From: Bacillus sp. FJAT-29790
Lineage (GTDB): Bacteria; Bacillota; Bacilli; Bacillales; Cytobacillaceae
Reading direction: 5' to 3'
Assembly (NCBI RefSeq): GCF_019039215.1
Contig: NZ_JAHNZZ010000001.1
Location: 2,934,407-2,998,406, forward strand
DNA: 64,000 nt
Below are positions 33,792 through 41,395 of the stretch, one piece after another. The notes beneath the pieces were generated by a model, which made no database searches, had not been told where the DNA came from, and saw nothing but the letters and a program-made list of their open reading frames with translations. Made by a program: the position numbers and the translations under genes. The stretch's first letter is position 1; each line of letters starts with the position of its first letter.

Positions 33792-34586
33792 CTATTTATT
33801 TTTGTCGAAAAGACTTTTCTTTGGAGACACTCTATTTAATCTAAGAAAGCTCTCTGGTTTATTACTTAAAACAACAACTGGTTTTCCATCAATAAATGTA
33901 AAAGGTGGGAGTTCTTGTCCATCCTTAGCATAAATATATATATCAGGTGTTATTTCTCTTTCAATATGACTTAAAAGAGTTAAATCGATAGAATCCCTAT
34001 TTAATAAATCCCACACAATTCTAGAAGCATCCGTATACACAAGTCTAAAATCGTCATTATAAAGTAAATGCATTGCGGTTAAATTTGTTTTTTCCGAACC
34101 CTCAACTAATGTATAAGGTTGGTTAAATCCTAAGGTTATTTGATATTTGCCTGACTTGAAGTCTTTAAAAAAGTTTACTGTAACTTTGTCAATTAACCTT
34201 GGTCTTTCTTTATCGAAAGTATGTGCTTTAGCAATATTAATATCATTTGAAGCAAAAGAAAGATTTTCGATTAAACAATTAAATGCATCATTATCATGGT
34301 GTTCCACAATAAATCTCTTATTATAAGCTTCTTTAATTTTATCTTCTCCATACCAAATTAACATTATAATCTGATGTAAGTCTTTATATTTCCCAAACTT
34401 CCTTGACCCCGTATAAATATATGTTTTTTCACCTTTTTTCAACTTTTTTTCATCAACATACCAATTTAAATCTTTGACTTTTTCCCAAACCTCTTCATTA
34501 TATGTTGTGTAACCGAAAAAATTAATTTCTTTATTTGTAAAATTAATATGACATTCATCTTGTGTGATATTGAGTAAAATCCCCAC
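33792..34586 (-). CDS. HNH-endonuclease-like protein
   Basis: 264 residues. In the middle, VEHHDNDAFNCLIENLSFASNDINIAKA has the spacing of the HNH motif of phage-type and homing nucleases (compare VDHIN.N..DNR.ENLRW.T...N), preceded by LHQIIMLIWYG. The flanking parts are not recognised. A solitary gene near the array end; it may be a selfish nuclease or an anti-phage enzyme. Confidence 0.65.
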   Translation of the reverse strand: MGILLNITQDECHINFTNKEINFFGYTTYNEEVWEKVKDLNWYVDEKKLKKGEKTYIYTGSRKFGKYKDLHQIIMLIWYGEDKIKEAYNKRFIVEHHDNDAFNCLIENLSFASNDINIAKAHTFDKERPRLIDKVTVNFFKDFKSGKYQITLGFNQPYTLVEGSEKTNLTAMHLLYNDDFRLVYTDASRIVWDLLNRDSIDLTLLSHIEREITPDIYIYAKDGQELPPFTFIDGKPVVVLSNKPESFLRLNRVSPKKSLFDKNK

Positions 34587-34669
34587 TTTATTAACCTACC
34601 TCACATTAAAAAATTTGATTCTATAATGCCTCAAAGAGGTTATTCCTTATAAACAGATTTCATCCCCCA

Positions 34670-34740
34670 ACTACCCTGCCAGAATAAAGGGTGTTAACAA
34701 AAAAAGTGTATTAATCCTACTGGATCAATGCACTTTTAGG
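34670..34740 (-). repeat. Degenerate composite repeat, copy R
   Basis: ACTACCCTGCC followed by hairpin AAGTGTATTAATCC/GGATCAATGCACTT. Only partly like the others; the hairpin resembles that of copies A and S. Confidence 0.45.
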
Positions 34741-34765
34741 AAAATGGCTTTTAAAAATTTCACCA

Positions 34766-35068
34766 TTATAAATCAATGTCTTTATAGCCTGAAATAGATC
34801 CGATTGAACCATAATTTCCTGGGTTTCCATAGTTCCCTACATTTCCATAGTTACCATATATTCCAAAATTCACATTTTTGTATGAAGAGATATTATTATA
34901 CATTAATCGATTATCATAAATAATTTCACCCAAATAATGTCCTCTCATATCAATAAATATTTTTTCTTCTTCACGATAATGACCAATATTTTGTCCATTA
35001 GGAGAATGGAGCTGACTATTTACAAAATTGGCAATATGCTGTCCCTTACTGTTGAATAGAAATTTCAC
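34766..35068 (-). CDS. 4-fold beta-flower type protein with Gly-Asn-Tyr repeats
   Basis: 100 residues: VKFLFNSKGQHIANFVNSQLHSPNGQNIGHY..., a pattern of small beta-strand repeats like the '4-fold beta flower' proteins of Bacillus. It ends in a GNYGN/GNPGNYG repeat tail. GTG 35,068 follows AGGAGG at 7 nt; the longer frame to 35,101 was rejected. Function unknown. Confidence 0.6.
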   Translation of the reverse strand: MKFLFNSKGQHIANFVNSQLHSPNGQNIGHYREEEKIFIDMRGHYLGEIIYDNRLMYNNISSYKNVNFGIYGNYGNVGNYGNPGNYGSIGSISGYKDIDL

Positions 35069-35348
35069 GCTATTACCTCCTAATATTGTGGTGAAGTGCA
35101 ATGAAAAAACTTTCTTATTTCAGTGAGATTCGACATTCTGATACAAAATCCTTCTTCAATTCCCCCCTTTTAAAGGAAAAGCCTCCAAAAGCAGCTAATT
35201 CTTTAACTCTGTGCTCCCATTTATATTAACAGGTTATTCTTTTCAGCATTAAATAATAGCGAGACTAAGAGTCGGAAATGAATATTATATTATGGATTTT
35301 ACAAATTGCATCAATATACCGATTATGTAGAAAATACAAATTACATGT
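35069..35348. other. 280-bp spacer
   Basis: AT-rich DNA between the beta-flower gene and the terminator of the recombinase operon. I see no gene and no clear copy of the array repeat, so the array seems to end before here. Confidence 0.5.
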
Positions 35349-35376
35349 AAAAAACTAGACCACGGGTCTAGTTTTT
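35349..35376. terminator. Bidirectional terminator of the recombinase operon
   Basis: AAAAACTAGACC-acgg-GTCTAGTTTTTT, directly at the stop codon of the second recombinase gene. Confidence 0.92.
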
Positions 35377-36950
35377 TACTTTTCCAAGTCGACTCGAAAT
35401 TGATATTCCAAACCTCCTGTGGAATTTACTTTTATACTTTTGATTAAATACAGATATAGCCGTCGTAGCTGAATATTGGGTAGATTAAAAAGGTGTTGAT
35501 AATCATTAATTTTTTCTTCAATATGTCGATGATTTCCATCAATGTTCCATAGTGTTTGAACTGATTTTTGTAAGGTGGTAATTTGATTTTTCTTTTCTGT
35601 AATGGAATTAGTCAATGTTTCTTTACCGATTGATAAAATTTTTATAATGGTTTCATCTCCGTCGGTTTGAAACAGTTTTTGGATTTTGGTGTTGATTGTG
35701 AATAACTTTAGATCTTCTTCCTCCTTTGCCTTTGAAATCACCTCAATTTCCTTTTTTAGCCTTTCGCACTCGTCACTAATTTTTTCTTTAATGATGGATA
35801 CCATTTCTTCTGTACTTTTCGTTTGTAATTTATCCAGCTTTTGCATAACATCAAGGTGGATGGATTCAGCTGAGATTTTTCTTTTACAGGATTTGCATAG
35901 ATAAATTAAGCTGCCGTACCCTTTTGACCTTTGATCTTTACCCGAAAAAAATTGATTACAGGGTTTACAGAACAAAAGGTTATTGACTAAGAAGCTTGTT
36001 TTATAATAATTGGGCGGAAGCTTTTTCTCCTTTTTTTGCTCATACAGCCGAAAGCATTCTTCCCACTCACTAAAAGTAATGACTGGTTGAATGAGCGAAC
36101 TCTCCTTTATTTTCCACTCATTGCGATTGTTTAGTGTGTTTTTTGCACCTAATTTCCTTTTACGAATGGCCAGATACCCTGCGTAAAATGGGTTTATAAT
36201 GACTTGTTTTACCTTGTCATCGTTCCAGTCTTTACCTCGATGGCTTAACTTGGGCATCATTTCCGCTATTTGCCGAAAACCGTACCCTAATTTGTATAAA
36301 GAAAACACCTTATTAACCAAAATAATTTCATGTTCGATTCGCTCAAACCGACCTTTTTGAATAGAATTTGCTAAATCTTCCGTTAAAAATTCAGAAAACT
36401 CCATGATAGCGGAATTATTATCTTTTTTTCCTTTTTTTCTTAATTTCTTATGATATTTATAGCCAAAGGGCGCCTTGCCCCCCGTCCATAACCCTTGTCC
36501 TAGTAAGGTGGCTATTGCGTCTTTAGTTACCGCTCTTATCTTATCAAGCTCATATTTTGCTAAAGCGTCTTTAATAGATGAATATACAATATCACCGTAA
36601 CTATATAAGGTTTCGGTGCTGCTTTCCACAATATGAATGCCCAAAATACTCATTGTTAGTCGAAGGGCATCATGTTCTTCTGGAATCCGCGCAAGCCGAG
36701 CATGAGCATAGATAATGATTACCTCAAATTTATTTTCCTTGGCATCTTTTATTAATGTTTCGATGCCTCTTCGTTCTTTTTTTCGAGAGGATATTCCTTT
36801 GTCTAAGTATTCACCGATAATTTCACATTGATATTTATCGGCAAAATCATAAGCACTTCGCAGTTGAGTATCCATATTTTGTTTGTCTGTCGAATGCCTT
36901 CCATAAAAAGCCGCCTTCATACCAGGTTGAATAATATTAGCCAAGCTCAA
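35376..36950 (-). CDS. Large serine recombinase 1
   Basis: 524 residues. N-terminal resolvase domain with AAFYGRHSTDKQ (catalytic Ser in RHS), ARLARIPEEHDALR and the long helix; recombinase domain (APFGYKY..., NPFYAGYLAIRKRK) in the middle; zinc-ribbon (CKPCNQFF...LCKSC); C-terminal coiled coil. The start overlaps the upstream recombinase gene by 14 bp (TTG 36,950; ATG 36,920 is another option). It is the third gene of a minus-strand operon. Such enzymes integrate or excise DNA at specific att sites. Confidence 0.9.
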   Translation of the reverse strand: MSLANIIQPGMKAAFYGRHSTDKQNMDTQLRSAYDFADKYQCEIIGEYLDKGISSRKKERRGIETLIKDAKENKFEVIIIYAHARLARIPEEHDALRLTMSILGIHIVESSTETLYSYGDIVYSSIKDALAKYELDKIRAVTKDAIATLLGQGLWTGGKAPFGYKYHKKLRKKGKKDNNSAIMEFSEFLTEDLANSIQKGRFERIEHEIILVNKVFSLYKLGYGFRQIAEMMPKLSHRGKDWNDDKVKQVIINPFYAGYLAIRKRKLGAKNTLNNRNEWKIKESSLIQPVITFSEWEECFRLYEQKKEKKLPPNYYKTSFLVNNLLFCKPCNQFFSGKDQRSKGYGSLIYLCKSCKRKISAESIHLDVMQKLDKLQTKSTEEMVSIIKEKISDECERLKKEIEVISKAKEEEDLKLFTINTKIQKLFQTDGDETIIKILSIGKETLTNSITEKKNQITTLQKSVQTLWNIDGNHRHIEEKINDYQHLFNLPNIQLRRLYLYLIKSIKVNSTGGLEYQFRVDLEK

Positions 36951-38427
36951 TGTACTCTTTTCCTCCTAGCTCATCAATATGAGGGTGCTTCAAAATAACA
37001 GTTATTTCTTTTTCACTAAAAGCATATATCCCTTGGATTATATCTTGAAGCAATTCCTGTACCATTTCCTTGTCCATATCTGGTTGAATAATCTCAACTG
37101 TTTCTTGAAATTCGTTATGAAAATCATTTAATTCTTTAAGCGTTTCCTTTAAATCAAAAAACTTATCCTGAAATCTTTCTCGACTTTCTGAAATTTGCAC
37201 TAATTCATTCAAAGTTTCCTTTATTCCCCTTGGCAAATCAGAGACACTTTCAGCATTTAAGATTACGTCAAATTCACTGCCAATTTGGTCTTTTAATTTT
37301 GATTTCACTTTTTCAAGATCATTTTCAATTTTTCCGTAATATTTCGCCTGTCTTTCTGTGGTTTCTAATAAGAATTTTTTGAACACAGGGGATAATATTT
37401 CATCAAAAAATTTATTTGCTTTTAGAATGATCTCCTGTTCAAGCAGCTCATGATTGTATTTTATTTTGGGATGGTCATTACATTGATATATCCCTATTTT
37501 TTGCCCATTGCGTTGCACTTTTTTTGCTTTTAACAACTGCTGACACTCCGTACAGGTGATGAAACCTTTCAAAAGGAAAAAGATTTCTTCCTCTTCTTCA
37601 GCGGATTCACGGGTAAATTTTAATAGCTTATTTTGTACTTGGTCCCAAACATCATCATCGACTATTTTTAAATGAGGAACAGCAACAGCTAAATTTTCTA
37701 CATCATCTTTGTATTTTCGGGTGCCTTTATATATGGCATTTCTTAAAGCGTTACGGACATTTCCATATGTCCATTCTTTCTTTTCTTTGAATCGATATCC
37801 GCTTTCGTTTACCAGATCAACAAATTGATTCACGCTATCAAAGTCTTCACGAAGGAATAGTTCGTATATTTCTTTGATAGCCTTCGCTTCATCAGGAATA
37901 ATGCGCCAATCTCCATCCTTTTCGGAATGAGGTTCATACCCAAATGAAATAGGACCAACAGCATGCAAACCTTGTCTTGCTTTTGTTCGTTTTGCATCTT
38001 TCAATTTTTTTACCAAGTTATCTGCTTCATGTTGATTAAACGATGCCATTATACGTTCGATTAATTCAGCTTCAATCGTATATAACATCGGAAACTCATG
38101 TTCTCCAGCAAATAGCACTTCAATTTCTTTATCCTGAAGGGCTTTATATATCTGCATGTATTGATGAACATTCCTCGCAAGGCGACAGCGGCTATAAACA
38201 ATCAACGTTTTGATTCTTCCCTTTTCAATATCATCCAATAGACGGGACATGTGCCTTCTTTCCTCCACTTTCGTCTTCCGTGCAGATGTTTCGTCATCGC
38301 AATATTCATCTTCAATGAGTAAATTTTTTTCCTTTGCCAGCTTTTTTACATGATCCTTTTGCATTTCAATGGATAATTTTTGCTTCTCCTTGCTAATAGA
38401 ATTGCGATAATAGGCTACTGCTTTCAT
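36937..38427 (-). CDS. Large serine recombinase 2
   Basis: 496 residues. The resolvase domain starts KAVAYYRNSISKEKQ, with Ser10 as the likely nucleophile (the usual R-V-S is R-N-S here), and has YSRCRLARNVHQYMQIY. The recombinase domain (GPISFGYEPH, NAIYKGTRKYK) is followed by a zinc-ribbon-like CTECQQLL...YQC and a coiled coil. Divergent from recombinase 1, so the two are not a recent duplication. AGGAGGAGGAG precedes the start. The tandem overlap suggests that both proteins work together. Confidence 0.9.
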   Translation of the reverse strand: MKAVAYYRNSISKEKQKLSIEMQKDHVKKLAKEKNLLIEDEYCDDETSARKTKVEERRHMSRLLDDIEKGRIKTLIVYSRCRLARNVHQYMQIYKALQDKEIEVLFAGEHEFPMLYTIEAELIERIMASFNQHEADNLVKKLKDAKRTKARQGLHAVGPISFGYEPHSEKDGDWRIIPDEAKAIKEIYELFLREDFDSVNQFVDLVNESGYRFKEKKEWTYGNVRNALRNAIYKGTRKYKDDVENLAVAVPHLKIVDDDVWDQVQNKLLKFTRESAEEEEEIFFLLKGFITCTECQQLLKAKKVQRNGQKIGIYQCNDHPKIKYNHELLEQEIILKANKFFDEILSPVFKKFLLETTERQAKYYGKIENDLEKVKSKLKDQIGSEFDVILNAESVSDLPRGIKETLNELVQISESRERFQDKFFDLKETLKELNDFHNEFQETVEIIQPDMDKEMVQELLQDIIQGIYAFSEKEITVILKHPHIDELGGKEYIELG

Positions 38428-38448
38428 ACATTTCTCCTCCTCCTTTTG

Positions 38449-38598
38449 TCATAAGTCATTATATGCTTCATCATTTGATTTCTTGTCCTTTTTCATTTGA
38501 TCCAACAATAAATCAAAATAGAGCTCCCCCCATTTTTTTGCTGCTTCAGGATCGTGTACATAACTAATAGATATGGTCTTTAAAGTATTCTTTGCCAT
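38449..38598 (-). CDS. Small protein leading the recombinase operon
   Basis: 49 residues: MAKNTLKTISISYVHDPEAA...KKWGELYFDLLLDQMKK. AAGGAG lies 6 nt before ATG and the stop lies 22 bp before recombinase 2, so it is the first gene of the operon. No family recognised. Small size and place make it a candidate directionality or accessory factor (inference only). Confidence 0.65.
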   Translation of the reverse strand: MAKNTLKTISISYVHDPEAAKKWGELYFDLLLDQMKKDKKSNDEAYNDL

Positions 38599-38694
38599 TT
38601 TGAACTCCTTTCGATAATTCATTTATTAATTGGAAAAGGATTAACCTTTTCTAATGACAGATAGAGAAGGAATCTACGCCTGCTATATAGAAAT

Positions 38695-38722
38695 AAGGAC
38701 AAGTAGCACATTCATAGGACAA
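38695..38722. promoter_or_regulatory. Tandem GGACAA boxes between divergent recombinase units
   Basis: AAGGACAA (38,695-38,702) and TAGGACAA (38,715-38,722), 20 bp apart (two helical turns), between the minus-strand operon and the XRE gene. A TATAAA -10-like box for the XRE gene follows at ~38,740. Probable operator for the XRE protein. Confidence 0.5.
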
Positions 38723-38774
38723 ATATCATTCCACATAGCTATAAAATGAATGAACAAGTAAATGGAGGTAAAGC

Positions 38775-39113
38775 ATGCTGCAAAATATCGGACAACGAAT
38801 TCGCACTTTACGTACCAATAAAGGAATTGGATTAAATGCCTTTGCAGAAAGGTTAAATGTATCCCCTGGCTATCTTAGTAATTTGGAAACTGGAAAAACG
38901 GACACCATTCAATTTTCCCTTTTAGAAAAACTTCAAGAAGAATTGCATCTTTTGCCGCTAGAATCTGAAAGTACGGATGAATTAGATTTACGGCTGAACC
39001 ATGCGAAGCGGCATCTGGTCGAGCTTGAACAAGTGAATCCTGAAGCTGCCCATTACCTTCTCAGCCATTTCGAAAAAGGATTGGAACTTTTTCGAAACAA
39101 AAAAGGTTTATAG
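38775..39113 (+). CDS. XRE-family regulator
   Basis: 112 residues: N-terminal HTH_3 (IGQRIRTLRTNKGIGLNAFAERLNVSPGYLSNLETGKTDT) and a helical C-terminal dimerisation part. AATGGAGGT ribosome site. Stands between the two recombinase units and divergent from the first, so it is the likely repressor that keeps excision off. Confidence 0.85.
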   Translation: MLQNIGQRIRTLRTNKGIGLNAFAERLNVSPGYLSNLETGKTDTIQFSLLEKLQEELHLLPLESESTDELDLRLNHAKRHLVELEQVNPEAAHYLLSHFEKGLELFRNKKGL

Positions 39114-39194
39114 GTCTATGGTAACCAATATTTAACATTTTATTCACCCTCGTAAATAAATCGTTTATAATTATGAATAACAAAATAAAAAAAT

Positions 39195-39226
39195 GGAGAG
39201 TCTACCCATTAACGGTTGGACTCTCC
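39195..39226 (-). terminator. Terminator between XRE gene and 39,202 gene
   Basis: GGAGAGTC..ACC/GGT..GACTCTCC stem, with A7 on the left giving a T-run on the minus strand. It includes the stop codon of the minus-strand gene. Confidence 0.8.
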
Positions 39227-39432
39227 TTCTTTGTTTCAACAGAAATATGAACAAATTTTCTCGAATCTAAATTAAGGCATCTATTTAATGAATGGACAGC
39301 TGAGCAATGTCTAACTCTTTTTTCCCAAAGTAAAAAGAACTGCTTTACTTTTTCTTGATTTCCTTCGGTTAATTCGGAAATTTCATGGAAGCCAGTATTG
39401 CCAAACCTAAAACTGATTTTTAAGTCGTCCAT
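39202..39432 (-). CDS. Small hypothetical protein
   Basis: 76 residues, soluble (MDDLKISFRFGNTGFHEISELTEGNQ...). AGGAGGGATTGG before ATG is a strong ribosome site, which supports it as a real gene rather than a shadow ORF. It is divergent from recombinase 3. Unknown function. Confidence 0.6.
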   Translation of the reverse strand: MDDLKISFRFGNTGFHEISELTEGNQEKVKQFFLLWEKRVRHCSAVHSLNRCLNLDSRKFVHISVETKKESPTVNG

Positions 39433-39554
39433 CCAATCCCTCCTTGTTCATGTCTATGCAAGGAATTGAGTTGGACAACCCTTTAAATTTGCTACTTCAT
39501 GATTTTCCTTCTTTCTTCATATATATGTACAAAATGGAACGTGGAGGAATTTCG

Positions 39555-41006
39555 ATGACGGATCATAATCGATTCATCGCACTTTATTGTCGTGTTTCTA
39601 CGGATGAACAAGCGAGGGAAGGTGTTTCATTAGATGAACAACAAGAGCGATTAAAGGCATATTGTCGAGCAATGGGCTGGGATGAACATCCCCTATTATT
39701 CATTGATGACGGATATTCGGCGAAAAACTTGGACCGCCCGCAACTTAATAAGCTTCTAAATGAAATAAACAAAGGAACCATATCAAAAATATTGGTCACA
39801 AAACTGGACCGTTTAAGCAGACGATTATTAGATTTACTCAGATTAATCGACACCTTTCAGGATCAAAAAGTTTCATTTATTTCGATAAGCGAATCGTTTG
39901 ATACAAATACACCATCGGGACGTTTAACACTTCAGGTACTGGGTGCTGTTGCAGAATTTGAAAGGGAAAGAATTCGCGAACGGGTTTTTGATAATATGCT
40001 ACATGCGGCGAATCAAGGAAAATGGCTTTCTCAAAGTCCATATGGATATGACCTGAAAGAAAAAGAACTGATTATTAATGAAGTGGAATCAAAAGTGGTC
40101 AAAAGAGTATTCGACCTTTATTTAAACAAAGGACTTGGTTATTACAGCATCGCTAAACAATTAAATGAAGAAGGCATTCCTTCTAAACAAAAGAAAGAAT
40201 GGTCCATTCGTTCCATTAAACTTATGCTCACAAACCCCGTTTATAAAGGGACATTGATGTGGAATCGTGTGGATAGAAGTAGCCAAAAACAAGTGGAAAA
40301 GAATGAGGACGAATGGGTCATTATCGAACATTCACATCCAGTTATCATTACAGAGGAAGTATGGGAAGCGGTACAAAAAAGGGTACATAAAAAGAATATG
40401 CCGTCGCGTGCTAAAACTAGCCCTCATCTATTAGGTGGTTTATTAAAATGCGGAAAATGCGGGGCATCCATGAGCATTAGTTGGACGGGGTCGAGAACAA
40501 AAAGAAAGCGTGTTTACCGCTGCTCGGCAAATAAAAATAAAGGCACTTGTACAAGTAAACCTTACAATGCAACGGATGTTGAGTCATGGTTTAAACATGG
40601 ATTGCTACACTTGTCCAATAGCATTAACCAATCCTATGTGATTATGATTGCCAATCAAGTAAAGGAAGAAGAGAATAATGAAATACAACAGCAAATTCGC
40701 TCTGCAAAAAATCGATATAAACGAAAAGTGGAGGCTTATACAGCTGGATTGATTGAACTAGTGGATTTGCAAAACGAAAAGGAAAGAATGGAAAGAATTT
40801 TATTGGAAGCTGAAAATCGCGAAGTGCCTCCCTCCTTTAACGCATCAGAACTTGAAGAGGTGCTAAACAATAAAATTTCTACGATTATTGATGCCATCGA
40901 TACCCTTCCCGTAGTAGAAGCTAAATCATTCGTACAGACTTTGGTCGAGAAGGTTATCTTGTTTGAAGAGAAGGATATTGAAATTGTTTTATCTGTACCT
41001 ACTTAG
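39555..41006 (+). CDS. Large serine recombinase 3 (SpoIVCA/CisA-like)
   Basis: 483 residues: resolvase domain FIALYCRVSTDEQAREGVSL (Ser in RVS), KLDRLSRRLLDLLRLID, GRLTLQVLGAVAEFERE; recombinase domain (SPYGYDL, NPVYKGTLMWNR); full zinc ribbon (CGKCGASM...YRC...GTC); coiled coil. The most canonical of the three recombinases, of the class of SpoIVCA that excises skin. ATG 39,555 follows GGAGG at 7 nt; the 37-residue upstream extension was rejected. Followed by two genes in the same direction. Confidence 0.93.
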   Translation: MTDHNRFIALYCRVSTDEQAREGVSLDEQQERLKAYCRAMGWDEHPLLFIDDGYSAKNLDRPQLNKLLNEINKGTISKILVTKLDRLSRRLLDLLRLIDTFQDQKVSFISISESFDTNTPSGRLTLQVLGAVAEFERERIRERVFDNMLHAANQGKWLSQSPYGYDLKEKELIINEVESKVVKRVFDLYLNKGLGYYSIAKQLNEEGIPSKQKKEWSIRSIKLMLTNPVYKGTLMWNRVDRSSQKQVEKNEDEWVIIEHSHPVIITEEVWEAVQKRVHKKNMPSRAKTSPHLLGGLLKCGKCGASMSISWTGSRTKRKRVYRCSANKNKGTCTSKPYNATDVESWFKHGLLHLSNSINQSYVIMIANQVKEEENNEIQQQIRSAKNRYKRKVEAYTAGLIELVDLQNEKERMERILLEAENREVPPSFNASELEEVLNNKISTIIDAIDTLPVVEAKSFVQTLVEKVILFEEKDIEIVLSVPT

Positions 41007-41017
41007 GAGTGATTTTT

Positions 41018-41392
41018 TTGAAAACACTAACTCTTTATGACATCTTGAATCGAACCAAATTTAATGGAGGTTCCTTACATCTAAAACACTATTTGCTACG
41101 AAAAAAAAGGTTAGGACTGCTCTTTTATAAAGAAACATTAAGTACATTGCCGTTCGAACAGCCATTTGAAATTTATTATTATGCCACGAAAGGAACCATT
41201 GAATATCAGCACGCTTTCCCTGTACCAATAAACGATTACAAACCATGGATGAAAAAGAAGAATGTACACGATTTGTTGCCATTTTTTCAATCCTATTATG
41301 AAACATCCAATTCTCCTGATGATCAATATTTCCAAAACCTTTCTCATTTTAAAGCAGAAAGATTTGTTTGGTTTTATCAAAACGAGGTGTAA
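41018..41392 (+). CDS. Hypothetical protein of the recombinase-RecJ unit
   Basis: 124 residues, soluble and basic; KTLTLYDILNRTKFNGGSLH...NDYKPWMKKKNVHDLLPFFQSYYE. TTG 41,018 follows AGGAGTGA; the frame is open to GTG 41,009, which overlaps the ribosome site. Lies 11 bp after recombinase 3 and 3 bp before the RecJ-like gene, so it is tightly in the operon. Not recognised. Confidence 0.65.
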   Translation: MKTLTLYDILNRTKFNGGSLHLKHYLLRKKRLGLLFYKETLSTLPFEQPFEIYYYATKGTIEYQHAFPVPINDYKPWMKKKNVHDLLPFFQSYYETSNSPDDQYFQNLSHFKAERFVWFYQNEV

Positions 41393-41395
41393 ATA

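Noticed and set aside
39444-39554. 37-residue extension of recombinase 3
   Set aside because: The ATG at 39,555 has GGAGG at the proper distance and starts the resolvase domain.
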